From positions 40,346,918-40,410,917 of the forward strand of contig CM070730.1 of NCBI GenBank assembly GCA_036346275.1: a DNA stretch of 64,000 nt, given 5' to 3'. Within the stretch, counting starts at the first letter, position 1; each line of letters begins with the position of its first letter. The notes beneath the pieces are model-generated. The model ran no database searches. It saw only the letters and a list, made by a program, of their open reading frames with translations, and was not told where the DNA came from. The position numbers and the translations under genes are program-made. The stretch is from Otatea glauca (Eukaryota > Streptophyta > Magnoliopsida > Poales > Poaceae). Below, piece after piece: positions 45,578 through 56,665 of the stretch.

Positions 45578-47204
45578 TGAAGGACCATGTGGAGGTCCAT
45601 CCATGTTTGTGATGAGTATTTGACTTTATTTGAGCAAGGTGTGCTCAAGTTTGAGTTTGATTTGGATTGATTTTCAAAATGAAGCAATTTGAGTTGTCTC
45701 TGCCAGGAGTGGCAGTACCGGTCGTATGGACGCGGTAGTGATGAGTTGGATGGTTTATTGCACATCTTTGTGGGCATTGCTATGTGAGGAGTTTCCTTGT
45801 CTTTGATGGTTGCAGGGCGACGGTGCTAGGTCATGGTGAGGCGAAGGATGACGGGACTAGGCGAGGAGCGCGGAGGTCCAGACGGTTGGGAGATTGCCGG
45901 AAGATGATCGGAGACGGAGTCCGGGCAAGTCAAGAAGACAAGGAAAGGAGTTGATGCTAGCTAGATGCCACGTGGATCAATGAGGGCCGTCGGATTGAGG
46001 TCTAGTTGATAGGTTAGCGGGTTTAGGTAGTATGCTTTGAAAACCGTGCAAGATAACCCGGTATGTGTGTGGGTTTTTGGTTAGCCCTTGCATGGCTGTG
46101 TGTGTGGGTTAATCCTAGCCCTTAGATGAGTGCTCTAGGGTTGAGGGACTCATCCAAGGGTGGTAGGTGGCCCAAGAGTAGAATAAATAGGGGTGGAGGG
46201 GTAGCCTCCTTCCCATGAAGGTGTTGAGGTTTTTTATGCTCATTTGAGCTTTACCCACATGAATGTGAGGCTTTGTAACCTCCCCTTCCAGAAATGAAAG
46301 TTTTATCCATCCACCTCTGAATTTATTTTGCGCATTTACATTATGTCTTTACTTTACGCAATTTAAATTCAGCATTTACTTTCCCGCAATTTACTTTCAA
46401 GTAATTTGGATTTGCCCTCCCCTCCTTCTAAATGCTGCTGATCTTGTATGTTTTGAGTGTGTTCATATGGTTTTACATCTCTTTTGCACTCTTGGATTGA
46501 GTAGAGAACATCTTTTCTTTCAAGTTCCAACTTTGTTCAGAACTTGTTCTTCGCACAGTAGTCAGTGTTTGATTTTTTTAAAAATATATAAAAATCCTTT
46601 TTGAGTGATTCTTGTTGGAGGAGGTGCGGAACTCTCATATACACCAGCATAACAATTTTGGAGTTCACTTGTTGCACCGTTTGGGCGCCATGAGGTGAAA
46701 ACCGAGCCCCAAACTTTCTGCTCGAAGTTCTTGAGCATACTGTGTTCTTAGATTTTTCCTGTTTGTTCTGTAAGGCTTTTTGAGGAGAAATTTGGTGGAG
46801 TTCTTCATGACTCTGATTGCAGATAGGGAGAAAAATTCTCAGAATTTTGTGAGCTGCAGAAACCCACCAACCTCCTGTGCAAATTGAGGACAAGTTCTGG
46901 AAATTCTGCTTTTGCTTTTCTAAAAGTGACTATTGTGATTTGAATTGATGTCCTTTCTAAAAGCAAGAGTTTGAATTGATTCCTCTTTATCTTGGACACT
47001 AGACAACCAGGATTGTGACTCAAAAATCCCCACATATTTTATGGTACTTATCCATGCAAGCTTGGGGTACACATAGTTGTCTAGTTTTTCGTGTTTTTCA
47101 CAATTTCCTTTGAGCGATCTTGTCGAGGTTTTTGTTGGAGTATTTTGGGGGAATTTTTATTTGCGACCATTCACCCCCCCTCTGTTCGCCATCTCGGTCC
47201 TTCA
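45578..47204 (+). repeat. TE8 5' LTR, 1627 bp
   Basis: TGAAGGACC to CGGTCCTTCA. The TATA-box region reads TAGAATAAATAGG (about 46173-46185) whereas the 3' LTR has TAGTATAAATAGG. It lacks one copy of a roughly 14-bp TTACATTCCCGCAA duplication present in the 3' LTR near 55832. Confidence 0.94.
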
Positions 47205-47206
47205 AT

Positions 47207-47219
47207 TGGTATCAGAGCC
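47207..47219 (+). other. TE8 primer binding site
   Basis: TGGTATCAGAGCC, two bases after the LTR; exact initiator tRNA-Met type. Confidence 0.94.
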
Positions 47220-47258
47220 GGTTCTGCTCTTTCTAGATCTTGACCGGTCTTAAGAGCC

Positions 47259-48221
47259 ATGGTGACGGACAAATATTCCACCAAGCCTCCCATCTTTAAT
47301 GGAGTTGATTTTACTTTTTGGAAGTCCCAAATGGAGTCATACATCACTGCCCAGGGCTACCTGATATGGCAGAAGGTGAAACTCCCGTATGAGGTTCCTG
47401 CTGATGAAAATGTCACGGCCATCAATATGGTTGACGTTGAGGCGAATGCTAAGGCAAGGAACATTCTCATACAGGGTCTTAGCCGCATGTGAGTATGATA
47501 GGATTTTCACCTTCGCTCCGCCACGAGATTTGGGTTACCCTCGATGCTTACCATGAGGGCTCTACTCAAATCAAGACGTGAGGGACCAGCCAAGCGCGAG
47601 TACAACAAGTTTAATCAACGCGCTGGTGAGAGTCTCGACGAGTGTTTTGGTCGGTTTACAAAGTTTTTGAGCGACCTCCGAGCAGTTGGTTGCATATACC
47701 CTGACTCGGACAATGCTCGGCATTTCTTGACCACACTCGACCTTCGGGTTTGGGAGATGAAGGTGACCACCATCAAAGACACCACCGACTTATCGACTCT
47801 GACTCTTGACGGGCTTTATTTCCGCCTCAAGACTCATGAGATCGATGTCGTCTCTCGGAAGACGAAATCTCAGTCGATGGCTTTGGTCACCGATCCCATT
47901 GGATCTTCTTCTTTTGATCCTTCTATTGGTTTCTCTCTTTCCGCCCTTTGCGAGCTAGCGATGACCAACTGGAAAATTTCGGAAAATGAGCTTGCTCTTC
48001 TCGCTCGCAAGTTTTCTCATGCATACAAGAGGGTGAGAGAGAGGAAGAGAGGTGGTATGATCACCTGCTTCGAGTGTGGTGGCCCCAACCACATTCGGGC
48101 GAATTGTCCCAAGCTGGAGAAGGGCAAGAACGACGTTGGCGGTTCGGGCAAGAACGACTACACCGACAAGAACCGCAACAAGAAGCCTCCAGTTCGTGAA
48201 TCGGTGCACGAGAAGAAGTAA
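47259..48221 (+). pseudogene. TE8 gag, core
   Basis: Starts MVTDKYSTKPPIFNGVDF at the first ATG after the primer binding site. Capsid: FWKSQMESYITAQGYLIW, then after frameshifts near 47490-47570 REYNKFNQRAGESLDECFGR and GGMITCFECGGPNHIRANC, the last being a complete CX2CX4HX4C knuckle at about 48065-48108. The frame from 47544 stays open for 225 codons to 48219. The breaks are single-base losses, not stops. Confidence 0.88.
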
Positions 48222-49380
48222 CGTAACTTCGCAAAGAACAAGAAGCTCTTCCACCGCGTCCTCGCCGCGCTTGACGACATCAACCTCTCCGACACGGAGA
48301 CATGGAGCGACGAGGGCGAGGATGATCCGCAAGAGAAGAAGGCGGCGATGACTTCTCCCAATGTGCTTCATGGTCGACACGAACGACATCGGCGACTCAG
48401 AGCTCTCAAATGACACGGATGAGGTACCCTCCTATGACCAGCTCAACGAAGCTTTACGCAAATTAGGAAAATTTCATGCTAGAGCTAGAGCTAGGTGTAC
48501 TGAGCTTGAGAAGGAAGTAGGTACCTTGACTCGGAGTTAGCTTCACTTAGATCTTCTCCTCCCGAGTCACCGATGATTGCTCTTTGTGTGATGCTATTCT
48601 TGTGGAGTTGGAGAACCTAAGGACCATACATGATAGTGTGCTTGTTGAACTTGATGGTCTTAGGTTGAAGAATGCTAGCACTAGTTCTATTGATGCTATT
48701 CTGTTGAGGCTAGTTTTCTTCATGCTCACTCCACTCCATCATGTGCTAATTGCCCTAAATTGCTTGCGAAATTGATGCCATGAGCGAACACCTTAGAAAG
48801 CTTTACGCTAGAAATGATGAACTTGAATTGCATGCTTCTAAGGACCCAATCGACTCATGTGAGGTCAGAAGCAACTAAAACTTGACAATGATGCTTTGAA
48901 TGTCAAGTGTGATCAACTTGCTAAGGATTTACTAGTTAAGTCACAAACTGGTTGCTTGCTGTGTGTTGGGGTTAAGGATGATGTGGATCAAATCCATGTC
49001 GAGCTTAAGAAGAAGTTAAAAGACCAAACCCTTAGGATTAGAGATGCTCCTTGCGTTTCTTGTGAGGCCCTCAAGATTGAGGCAGCCGTGCTAAGAGAAC
49101 AAAAAGCACGTGCTGAGAGATCTTCTCTTTCTGGTTCTTCTTCTTCCTCTCCTTCCCCATGTTCTTCTTGTGCTTCTTTCTTCCGAGATTGCCAGTATCT
49201 TATGAGCACTCTCGAGAAGTTTGTTGGAGGCAAGAAGAAGCTCAATCTTATTCTAGACCAATCCAAGATTAGTAGATTCAATCAAGGTCTAGGATTTGAT
49301 CCCTTGAGCACGCTCGGCGCATCCTCCCACCATTGTCGCGGCTCCAAGAGTGGTGAGATTGTGGTAGCTCCTGAGTGAGC
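48222..49380 (+). pseudogene. TE8 gag extension with coiled-coil segments
   Basis: Acidic segment (DDINLSDTETWSDEGEDD) followed by heptad-like Leu/Glu-rich parts (ELEKEVGTL, LVELENLRTIHDSVLVELD, IHVELKKKLKDQTL) in changing frames, a Ser-rich stretch and ILDQSKISRFNQGLGFDP before a stop at 49378. Sireviruses carry such a coiled-coil extension between knuckle and protease; a role in protein-protein contact is suggested in the literature but not shown by this sequence. Confidence 0.75.
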
Positions 49381-50410
49381 ACCACCAAGTTTAGGTCTCT
49401 TGGGTTGTCCATAGGACTTGACCGTAAGGGTGTTACTCCTATTGCTTCGCCTCTAGCAAGGCGAAGTACACATGCACCTTCCGTAAGAAAGATGGTCACC
49501 TAGTAGATTTACGCCAGCACGCCAAGATCACTCGACGTGAGTTTGTTGTCGCTCTTAGGGGTATTCAGGTCATCCCGCACTTTGAGTGCTCCTAAGACAC
49601 ACACCGCTTCTAGACAAGTTAGAGAGTCGCTTTGTGTTTGGGCAAGCGCCGTGACTCGGTTTTCATGCTAGTTCTTGAGTTTTAGCCCCGAGCTGTTCGT
49701 GAGTCGATCTTTTAAATGCGTCTTCTTGATATTCCTCGTTTTTCCCATCGAGGTAGATATCGGTGGCGTGAGGTGTTTTCCCAGGGAGATCCAGCAGACC
49801 TTCTTTGGGATGGTCCGGCTTTTGCACCACGGCGTGCCAACCCAGCTTTGACTCCTAGATTATCTACCAAAGTTGCTCTGATCGTGTGGGAGTTGAGCGT
49901 CGAGAGACACTCGAGTCCATCTTCTTCGTGGTCGGTACTGAGGTGTCGATGGTTCAAGATTGGGTTCCTAAGTCTTCACTCTATCCCAAGATGCTTAGTC
50001 ATCTTTCTCTCTTGTGTCTTGATCGGGTTCGTCTTGATGGGGAAGGGCGATGTTTGGATTGTTGACTCGGTTGTTCTCGCCATATGACCGGAGATTCTCG
50101 TTGGTTCTCTTCCTAGTCCGAGCCCCGGTGATGAGTTAATCACTTTTGGGGATGCATCTTCGTAGAGTCATTGCTAAAGGTACCATCTGCATTAACAAAA
50201 TTTCATTCTTAAAGATGTTGCCTTAGTAAGTAAGTCGCAATACAATCGCTCTCTGTTTCTCGACTTATCGATGACTCTTTCGAGGTAAGTTTCAAGAGTA
50301 ATGCCTGTAGAATCCTTGATTCATCAGGAGGGTTAGTTTGCGGAATTTCTAGATTTGGGAGAGTCTTTCATGCTGATTTTTCTGCTTCTTCTGGAGACTC
50401 TCTTCGATGT
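49381..50410 (+). pseudogene. TE8 protease region, decayed
   Basis: 49500-49960 is decayed coding-like DNA. At about 50053-50095 VWIVDS precedes a one-base shift after which the reading continues as a Cys-Ser-Arg-His-Met-like text, the copia protease active-site context (DSG). ELITFGDASS follows near 50130. I cannot set exact protease limits. Confidence 0.65.
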
Positions 50411-51364
50411 TTGATTGCTTCTGAGTCCCGTGATCTCTCCTTCTGGCATAGGAGACTTGGTCACATTGGTTTGGATCATTTGACCCAAGTTAGCAGCCAC
50501 GATCTCATTCGGGGTTTGCCCAAACTCAAGATGGTCAAAGACTTAGTTTGTTCTCCTTGCCGAAATGGCAAGATGGTTACTGCTTCTCATCCTCCAGTCA
50601 CTGTAGTGATGACTGATGCACCAGGACAGCTTTTACATATGGACACTATTGGTCCAGCTAGAGTGCAGTCAGCAGGAGGGAAGTGGTATGTTCTTGTCAT
50701 CGTTGATGATTTTTCTAGATACTCTTGGGTATTCTTCATGGCCTCGAAGGATGAGACCTTTTCTAACTTAAGGGGTTTGATCAGTAGGTTGTCTATTGAG
50801 CTCCTCGGTGCATTACGAGCTATACGCAGTGATAATGGCACGGAGTTCAAGAATTCCTACTTTGAGAGTTTTTGTGTGGAGTCTGGTTTAGAGCATCGCT
50901 TCTCTTCTCCCTCGCCTCTCGTGAGAATGGCGAGTGGAAAGGAAGAACAGGACCACGGTTGAGATGGCGGGACGATGCTAGACGAGTCTGAGACTCCTAG
51001 GAAGTTTTGGGCTGAGGCTATAGCTACTGCTTGCCATGTTTCTAATCGCGTGTTTTTGAGAGCACATTTGCATCGCACTTCTTATGAGTTGAGGTATGGG
51101 CGAAAGCCTAGTGTGTCTCATTTTCACGTTTTCGGTTGCAAGTGTTTTATTTTAAAGTCTGGTAACCTAGATAAGTTTGAGTCTTGCTCTTCTGATGGTA
51201 TCTTTCTAGGTTACTCGACTTCTTCTCGTAGCTATAGGGTCTGGAGCGTTGATACGCATAGGATCATAGAGACCTGTGATGTGACCTTTGATGAGGCTAG
51301 CCCAGAGCTAGACACGATGTTTGAGCTCTTCTTATCCCTCCGAGACCATCTTTGTAGAAGATGA
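50411..51364 (+). pseudogene. TE8 integrase
   Basis: GAG-pre-integrase zinc region: FWHRRLGHIGLDHL and CSPCRNGKM. Core: LLHMDTIGPARV (Asp), VDDFSRYSWVFFM, AIRSDNGTEFKNSYF (Asp). The segment with the catalytic Glu (VERKNRT, about 50935-50957) is in a shifted frame because of small indels near 50915-50975. C-terminal part from 50975: PRKFWAEAIATACHVSNRVF, GRKPSVSHFHVFGCKCF, IFLGYSTSSRSYRVW. The D-D-E residues are all present. Confidence 0.88.
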
Positions 51365-52440
51365 GGATGATGGAGATGATGGTGTTCCACCGGATCCAGC
51401 CCCTCTACACCGAGGTGCCTCCTGCTTCCATTTACGCACCTCGTGGAGACCACCCTTGCCTTCCGACTCTCCTTCAAATGAGTGGCTCGCTCCTACCTCT
51501 TCATGCATGAGGTAGAGGCCACTCGCTTACGGTCCTCCCCGTCATATCCAGATAGCTCATCCACCTGATTAGATCATTGGTGATCTGTCTGAGTGGGTCA
51601 CTCGCTCAAAATCAGGTTTGTCCAGTTTCTTCCTCCACTCTGCCTTTGTTGCCTCCTTTGAGTCGAAGGATGTTTCTCATGCATTATCCGATGAATCGTG
51701 GATTAATGCTATGCATGAGGAACTTGAGAACTTTGAGAGGAACAAGGTATGGCAGCTTGTCGAGCCTCCATCTGGTCATACTGTCATTGGGACCAAGTGG
51801 GTGTTCAAAAACAAGCAGAGTGAGGATGGGGTTGTCATTCGCAACAAGGCTAAGCTAGTTGCACAGGGCTTTTCTCAGGTTGAGGGTCTTAACTTTGAGG
51901 AGACCTTTGCCCCTGTAGCTAGACTAGAGGCTATTAGGATCCTGCTTGCATTCTCTGCATCCTAGGGTTTCAAGCTCTATCAAATGGATGTCAAGAGTGC
52001 ATTCCTCGATGGCTATATTGAGGAAGAGGTTTATGTCAAACAACCTCCAGGATTCGAGAACCCCAAGTTTCCGAGTCATGTATACAAGCTCTCCAAAGCT
52101 TTGTATGGACTCAAGCAGGACCCCAGAGCATGGTATGAGAGGCTCAAGTCTTATCTTCTCAGCCATGACTTCAAAATGGGTATAGTAGACAAAACTCATT
52201 CATCGACACCATGAGTCTCATTTTCTTCTTGTCCAGTTTATGTGGACGATATCATTTTTGGTGGCTCGTCTCATTCGCTTGTGTCTCAGTTTTCTGAGGT
52301 GATGAGCACAGAGTTTGAGATGAGTATGATGGGCGAGTTGAGCTACTTTCTTGGCTTCCAAATCAAGCAGACTCGGGAGGGTACTTTTTGCATCAAGGCA
52401 AATATACCCATGACCTCTGAGGCGCTCGACATGTCCGATG
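51365..52440 (+). pseudogene. TE8 reverse transcriptase
   Basis: From 51618: DESWINAMHEELENFERNKV, GTKWVFKNKQSEDGVVIRNK, NFEETFAPVARLEAIRILLA. After an in-frame TAG at 51963: YQMDVKSAFLDGYIEEEVYV, LYGLKQDPRAWYERL. After another break near 52190-52215 the active site YVDDIIFGGS (52239-52250 encodes YVDD, intact) and ELSYFLGFQIKQT. The linker 51365-51617 has no recognisable domain. Confidence 0.88.
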
Positions 52441-53166
52441 GGAAGCGGTGAAGACTCCTATGGCCACCACTTCGTCCTCGAGCCCGATGAGGATGGTGAG
52501 CCTCGCGATCAAAAGGAGTTTGAGCATGATCGGCTCCTCTTGTACCTCACCGCTTCGAGGCCGGACATACATTTTGCTGTGTCAGGCGCTCGATTTCAAG
52601 CTTCTCCTCGCGCCTCTCACCGCCAAAGCGGTCAAGCGCATCTTGGTACCTTCGTGCTACCACCGATTATGGTATTTGGTACTCTTCGTCTTCTTGTCTA
52701 TCTCTTAGATCCTTTACCGATCCGACTTTGTCGGGTCAGAGGATAGATAGGAAGAGCACTTCGGCACTTGCCAATTCATTGGCACTTCTCTTGTTTCTTG
52801 GTCATCTAGGAAGCGATGCGAGGTTGCATACCCACCGAGGCCGAGTATGTTGTCGCAGCGATTCTTTGTCAGCAGTGCTCTCGATGAGATCGACCTTACG
52901 GGACTATGGGTTAGAGATAGAGAGTGTGCCACTTTTCTCGTGACAACACTTCAGCTATTTGCATTGCTAAAAACCAGTGCAACATTCCCGACTAAGCACA
53001 TTGATATTAGATATCACTTCCTTAGAGACCATGTGGAGAAGGGAGATATCGCGCTTGATTCGTGAGAGTGACCTTGATTAGCGATATCTTCACCAAGCCT
53101 TTGGATAGCTCCAGATTTGTTGCCTTGAGGAGTGAGCTTGGAGTCGTGAGCCCTTACGGCCTTTCG
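52441..53166 (+). pseudogene. TE8 RNase H, frameshifted
   Basis: Recognisable in three frames: RPDIHFAVSGARFQASPRAS (52560-52620), then DRKSTSALANSLALL-like text (52746 on), and KHIDIRYHFLRDHVEKGDIA near 53000-53060. There are at least four shifts. The pol end is marked by a polypurine-bearing GAGGGGGAGC at 53168. Confidence 0.8.
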
Positions 53167-55011
53167 TGAGGGGGAGCTAGTTTGTATATTATGTATTATA
53201 TGTTTTCTTCCAGCTTAGCTTTTCTTTTCTTTGTGTTTCTTTTGGGTGACTTTGGGCTTGTTTTCTTGAGTTGGGTTCACTCACTTAGACTTCTGGCATG
53301 CCTTCCATGGACCTCTTATCTTGCGCTTTAGTTTGCTATCATGCGTGATTAGCTGTTCTCTCTTCTCTCTAGGTTGAGTTCCCTCACAGTCTTATAAGTC
53401 TAGTAGGTATTGGGCCTCCTGGGTAGATAGGGTATGTGTGCACTCCTTAGTTGGGATCTAGAGTCAGCTTCCCTATGTCAGTCACTGGGGAAGATAAGAG
53501 CGAGTCTAAGCCGTAGTGAGTCTCTTCTATCTTATCTATGCTCAATAGCCATCCAGTTTTGCAGTTTCTCGGCTTCTTCTCCTCATTCTATTTTTCCGGT
53601 TGTTATTGAGTTCATTCGGTTTTCTTTATGCCTAATCTTGTTAATAACTCAACTTTAACCAGATTTGAGCTTAAAATTGATTCATTTGTTGAGGGGGAGT
53701 TTGGGAATCTGTTCATGCATTGCATTTAGACTGCATTTTCTGTTTTATGAGCTTTGTCTATTATGTAATTGATTTCTTCTTCATGCTATACACCATGCTA
53801 CATCATTTGAAGAAAATCACTAGCTTAGGTATGTCCAAGTTCATTTAACTTGCTAAGCTTAAAAATGAAATAAGCCTTAAATGAAAAACTTGATGAAACT
53901 TGTTGCTTTTACTTGCTAGTTTTCTTCTCTAGAGGTTTGTGCCATAATTTGAGAAATTTAGGAGTTCTCTAGAGTCCCTATAGCAACTTGGGTGAAACTA
54001 GTTTGATCCATGCTAGAGTCCTTCAATTGCTCATGAATCATTGTGCAAAAAAAGATGAAAATTAAACAAAATTGACTCTTCTTGTGCACATATGACTCAA
54101 CACCTTGCATTCACAAGACTGCTTCCCATTGCACTTGGGATGAACTTGGAATACATCATGTTTGACCTAGACCATCCTCTTAAGAGTTCATCTTGAGATG
54201 GTCGCATACGGCTTGAGTCAATTGGTTGTCAAAAGAAAATGCAAATAAATTAAAAACAAAGACATATGTGGGTAAAGAATGCAAATAATGTCAAACATTT
54301 GCACCCCGCTATGTCTTGTATGATGATAAATCAAAATTTGCATTAAGTGATAAATGAGCCCGAAGGACCTTGTATGCTCTTCTAGATTCCCCAAAGTGTT
54401 GAGTAGGTTGAACTCTAGGTTTTCCTTTTGATCCTTAGAGTGGCTATTCTTCTATTTTTGAAACAAAAGCTAAGTGTTGCACTTGTCTAATCTTGCTAAA
54501 AATGAAATATTAAAAACTAAGCTCGTATTTGCACTTGGACATGTCTTAGTTTAGTCATCTTCTGAAATTGATAAGCTTGGTGTAATATCCTTCCATTTTG
54601 ATCAATTGGATAATCTTCAATGCTCTTTCGATTGCATTTCATGCATACATAAAAAAAATTGATGCCTATATTGCCAAAAGGGGGAGAAAACGTAGAAAAG
54701 GCATCACTAAAATGATAAAAATGAGAATTCTTATTTGGTTATTATGATCTTTGTAAAACTATGCTACTACTTCTGTTGGATCATAATCTCATAATTACAT
54801 TTGACATGTTTAGTTGGATTTTAGAGTTTTTGTTGAAAACTTGCTCTTTCTTAAATTTAACTCTAAAATATGAATTCCTCTTCGTCAACTTGGTCATGGT
54901 TCTAATTTCTATCTTTGGACCAAGTATGACTTTGCAACTAAAAATTGCTTTCTTCTTCATTTTCTTCAAACTCAAATTTATGCATTTTGTGTGGTTTGTC
55001 AATATACTCAT
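53167..55011 (+). other. TE8 non-coding 3' region with repeated polypurine tracts
   Basis: No conserved coding region. G-rich purine tracts like the real polypurine tract occur at about 53168 (GAGGGGGAGC), 53690 (GAGGGGGAG) and 54677 (AAAAGGGGGAGAAAA). Multiple upstream polypurine tracts are a described Sirevirus trait. The remaining DNA is T-rich; the open frame near 54761-55069 extends into the LTR and is not a gene. Confidence 0.75.
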
Positions 55012-55023
55012 CAAGGGGGAGAT
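55012..55023 (+). other. TE8 polypurine tract
   Basis: CAAGGGGGAGAT ends directly at the 3' LTR. Confidence 0.9.
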
Positions 55024-56660
55024 TGAAGGACCATGTGGAGGTCCATCCATGTTTGTGATGAGTATTTGACTTTATATGAGCAAGGTGTGCTCAAGTTTGA
55101 GTTTGATTTGGATTGATTTTCAAAATGAAGCAATTTGAGTTGTCTCTGCCAGAGTGGCGATCTGGTCGTATGGACGCGGTAGTGATGAGTTGGATGGTTT
55201 ATTGCACATCTTTGTGGGCATTGTTATGTGAGGAGTTTCCTTGTCTTTGATGGTTGCAGGCGATGGTGCTAGGTCATGGTGAGGCGAAGGATGACCGGAC
55301 TAGGCGAGGAGCGTCGAGGTCCGAGACGGTTGGGAGATCGCGGAAGATGATCGGAGGCGGAGTCTGGGCAAGTCAAGAAGACAAGGAAAGGAGTTGATGC
55401 TAGCTAGATGCCGCGTGGATCAATGAGGGCCGTCGGATTGAGGTCTAGTTGATAGGTTAGCGGGTTTAGGTAGTATGCTTTGAAAACCGTGCAAGATAAC
55501 CCGATATGTGTGTGGGTTTTGGGTTAGCCCTTGCATAGCTGTGTGTGTGGGTTAATCCTAGCCCTTAGATGAGTGCTCTAGGGTTGAGGGACTCATCCAA
55601 GGGTGGTAGGTGGCCCAAGAGTAGTATAAATAGGGGTGGAGGGGTAGCCTCCTTCCCTTGAAGGTGTTGAGGTTTTTTATGCTCATTTGAGCTTTGCCCA
55701 CATGAATATGCGGCTTTGTAACCTCCCCTTCCAGAAATGAAAGTTTTATCCATCCACCTCTGAATTTATTTTGCGCATTTACATTATGTCTTTACTTTAC
55801 GCAATTTAAATTCAGCATTTACTTTCCCGCAATTACATTCCCGCAATTTACTTTCAAGTAATTTGGATTTGCCTCCCCTCCTTCTAAATGCTGCTGATCT
55901 TGGATGTTTTGAGTGTGTTCATATGGTTTTACATCTCTTTTGCACTCTTGGATTGAGTAGAGAACATCTTTTCTTTCAAGTTCCAACTTTGTTCAGAACT
56001 TGTTCTTCGCGCAGCAGTCAGTGTTTGATTTTTTAAAAAATATATAAAAATCCTTTTTGAGTGATTCTTGTTGGAAGAGGTGCGGGATTCTCATATACAC
56101 CAGCATAACAATTTTGGAGTTCACTTGTTGCACCGTTTGGGCGCCATGAGGTGAAAACCGAGCCCCAAACTTTCTGCTCGAAGTTCTTGAGCATACTGTG
56201 TTCTTAGATTTTTCCTGTTTGTTCTGTAAGGCTTTTTGAGGAGAAATTTGGTGGAGTTCTTCACGACTCTGATTTCTCATAGGGAGAAAAATTCTCAGAA
56301 TTTTGTGAGCTGCAGAAACCCACCAACCTCCTGTGCAAATTGAGGACAAGTTCTGGAAATTCTGCTTTTGCTTTTCTGAAAGTGACTTTTGTGATTTGAA
56401 TTGATGTCCTTTCTAAAAGCAAGAGTTTGAATTGATTCCTCTTTATCTTGGACACTAGACAACCAGGATTGTGACTCAAAAATCCCCACATATTTTATGG
56501 TACTTATCCATGCAAGCTTGGGGTACACATAGTTGTCTAGTTTTTCGGGTTTTTCACAATTTCCTTTGAGCGATCTTGTCGAGGTTTTTGTTGGAGTATT
56601 TCGGGGGAATTTTTATTTGCGACCATTCACCCCCCCTCTGTTCGCCATCTCGGTCCTTTA
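55024..56660 (+). repeat. TE8 3' LTR, 1637 bp
   Basis: TGAAGGACC to CGGTCCTTTA (terminal CA mutated to TA). TATA box TATAAATAGG at about 55626. Differences from the 5' LTR are a mixture of substitutions and one-base indels. Confidence 0.94.
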
Positions 56661-56665
56661 GTTTA
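56661..56665. repeat. Target-site duplication of TE8 (right copy), GTTTA
   Basis: Matches 45573-45577; TE7 pol resumes after it. Confidence 0.92.

Larger units (their letters stand above)
45578..56660 (+). mobile_element. TE8: full-length Sirevirus (Ty1/copia, SIRE/Maximus type)
   Basis: 11,083 bp with LTRs 45578-47204 and 55024-56660, exact initiator-Met primer binding site, gag with one knuckle and a long coiled-coil extension, protease, integrase, RT, RNase H, a 1.85-kb non-coding 3' region with repeated polypurine tracts, and the GTTTA duplication. The long gag and multiple polypurine tracts are described Sirevirus traits. Catalytic motifs are intact but frames are broken by many small indels. 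Confidence 0.93.

Noticed and set aside
45978..46060. tRNA- or snRNA-like element in TE8 LTR
   Set aside because: I found no box A/B pair or cloverleaf that I could support.
54761..55069. 102-codon hydrophobic frame as a Sirevirus env-like gene
   Set aside because: It is short, runs into the LTR and polypurine tract, and is T-rich; hydrophobicity follows from composition.
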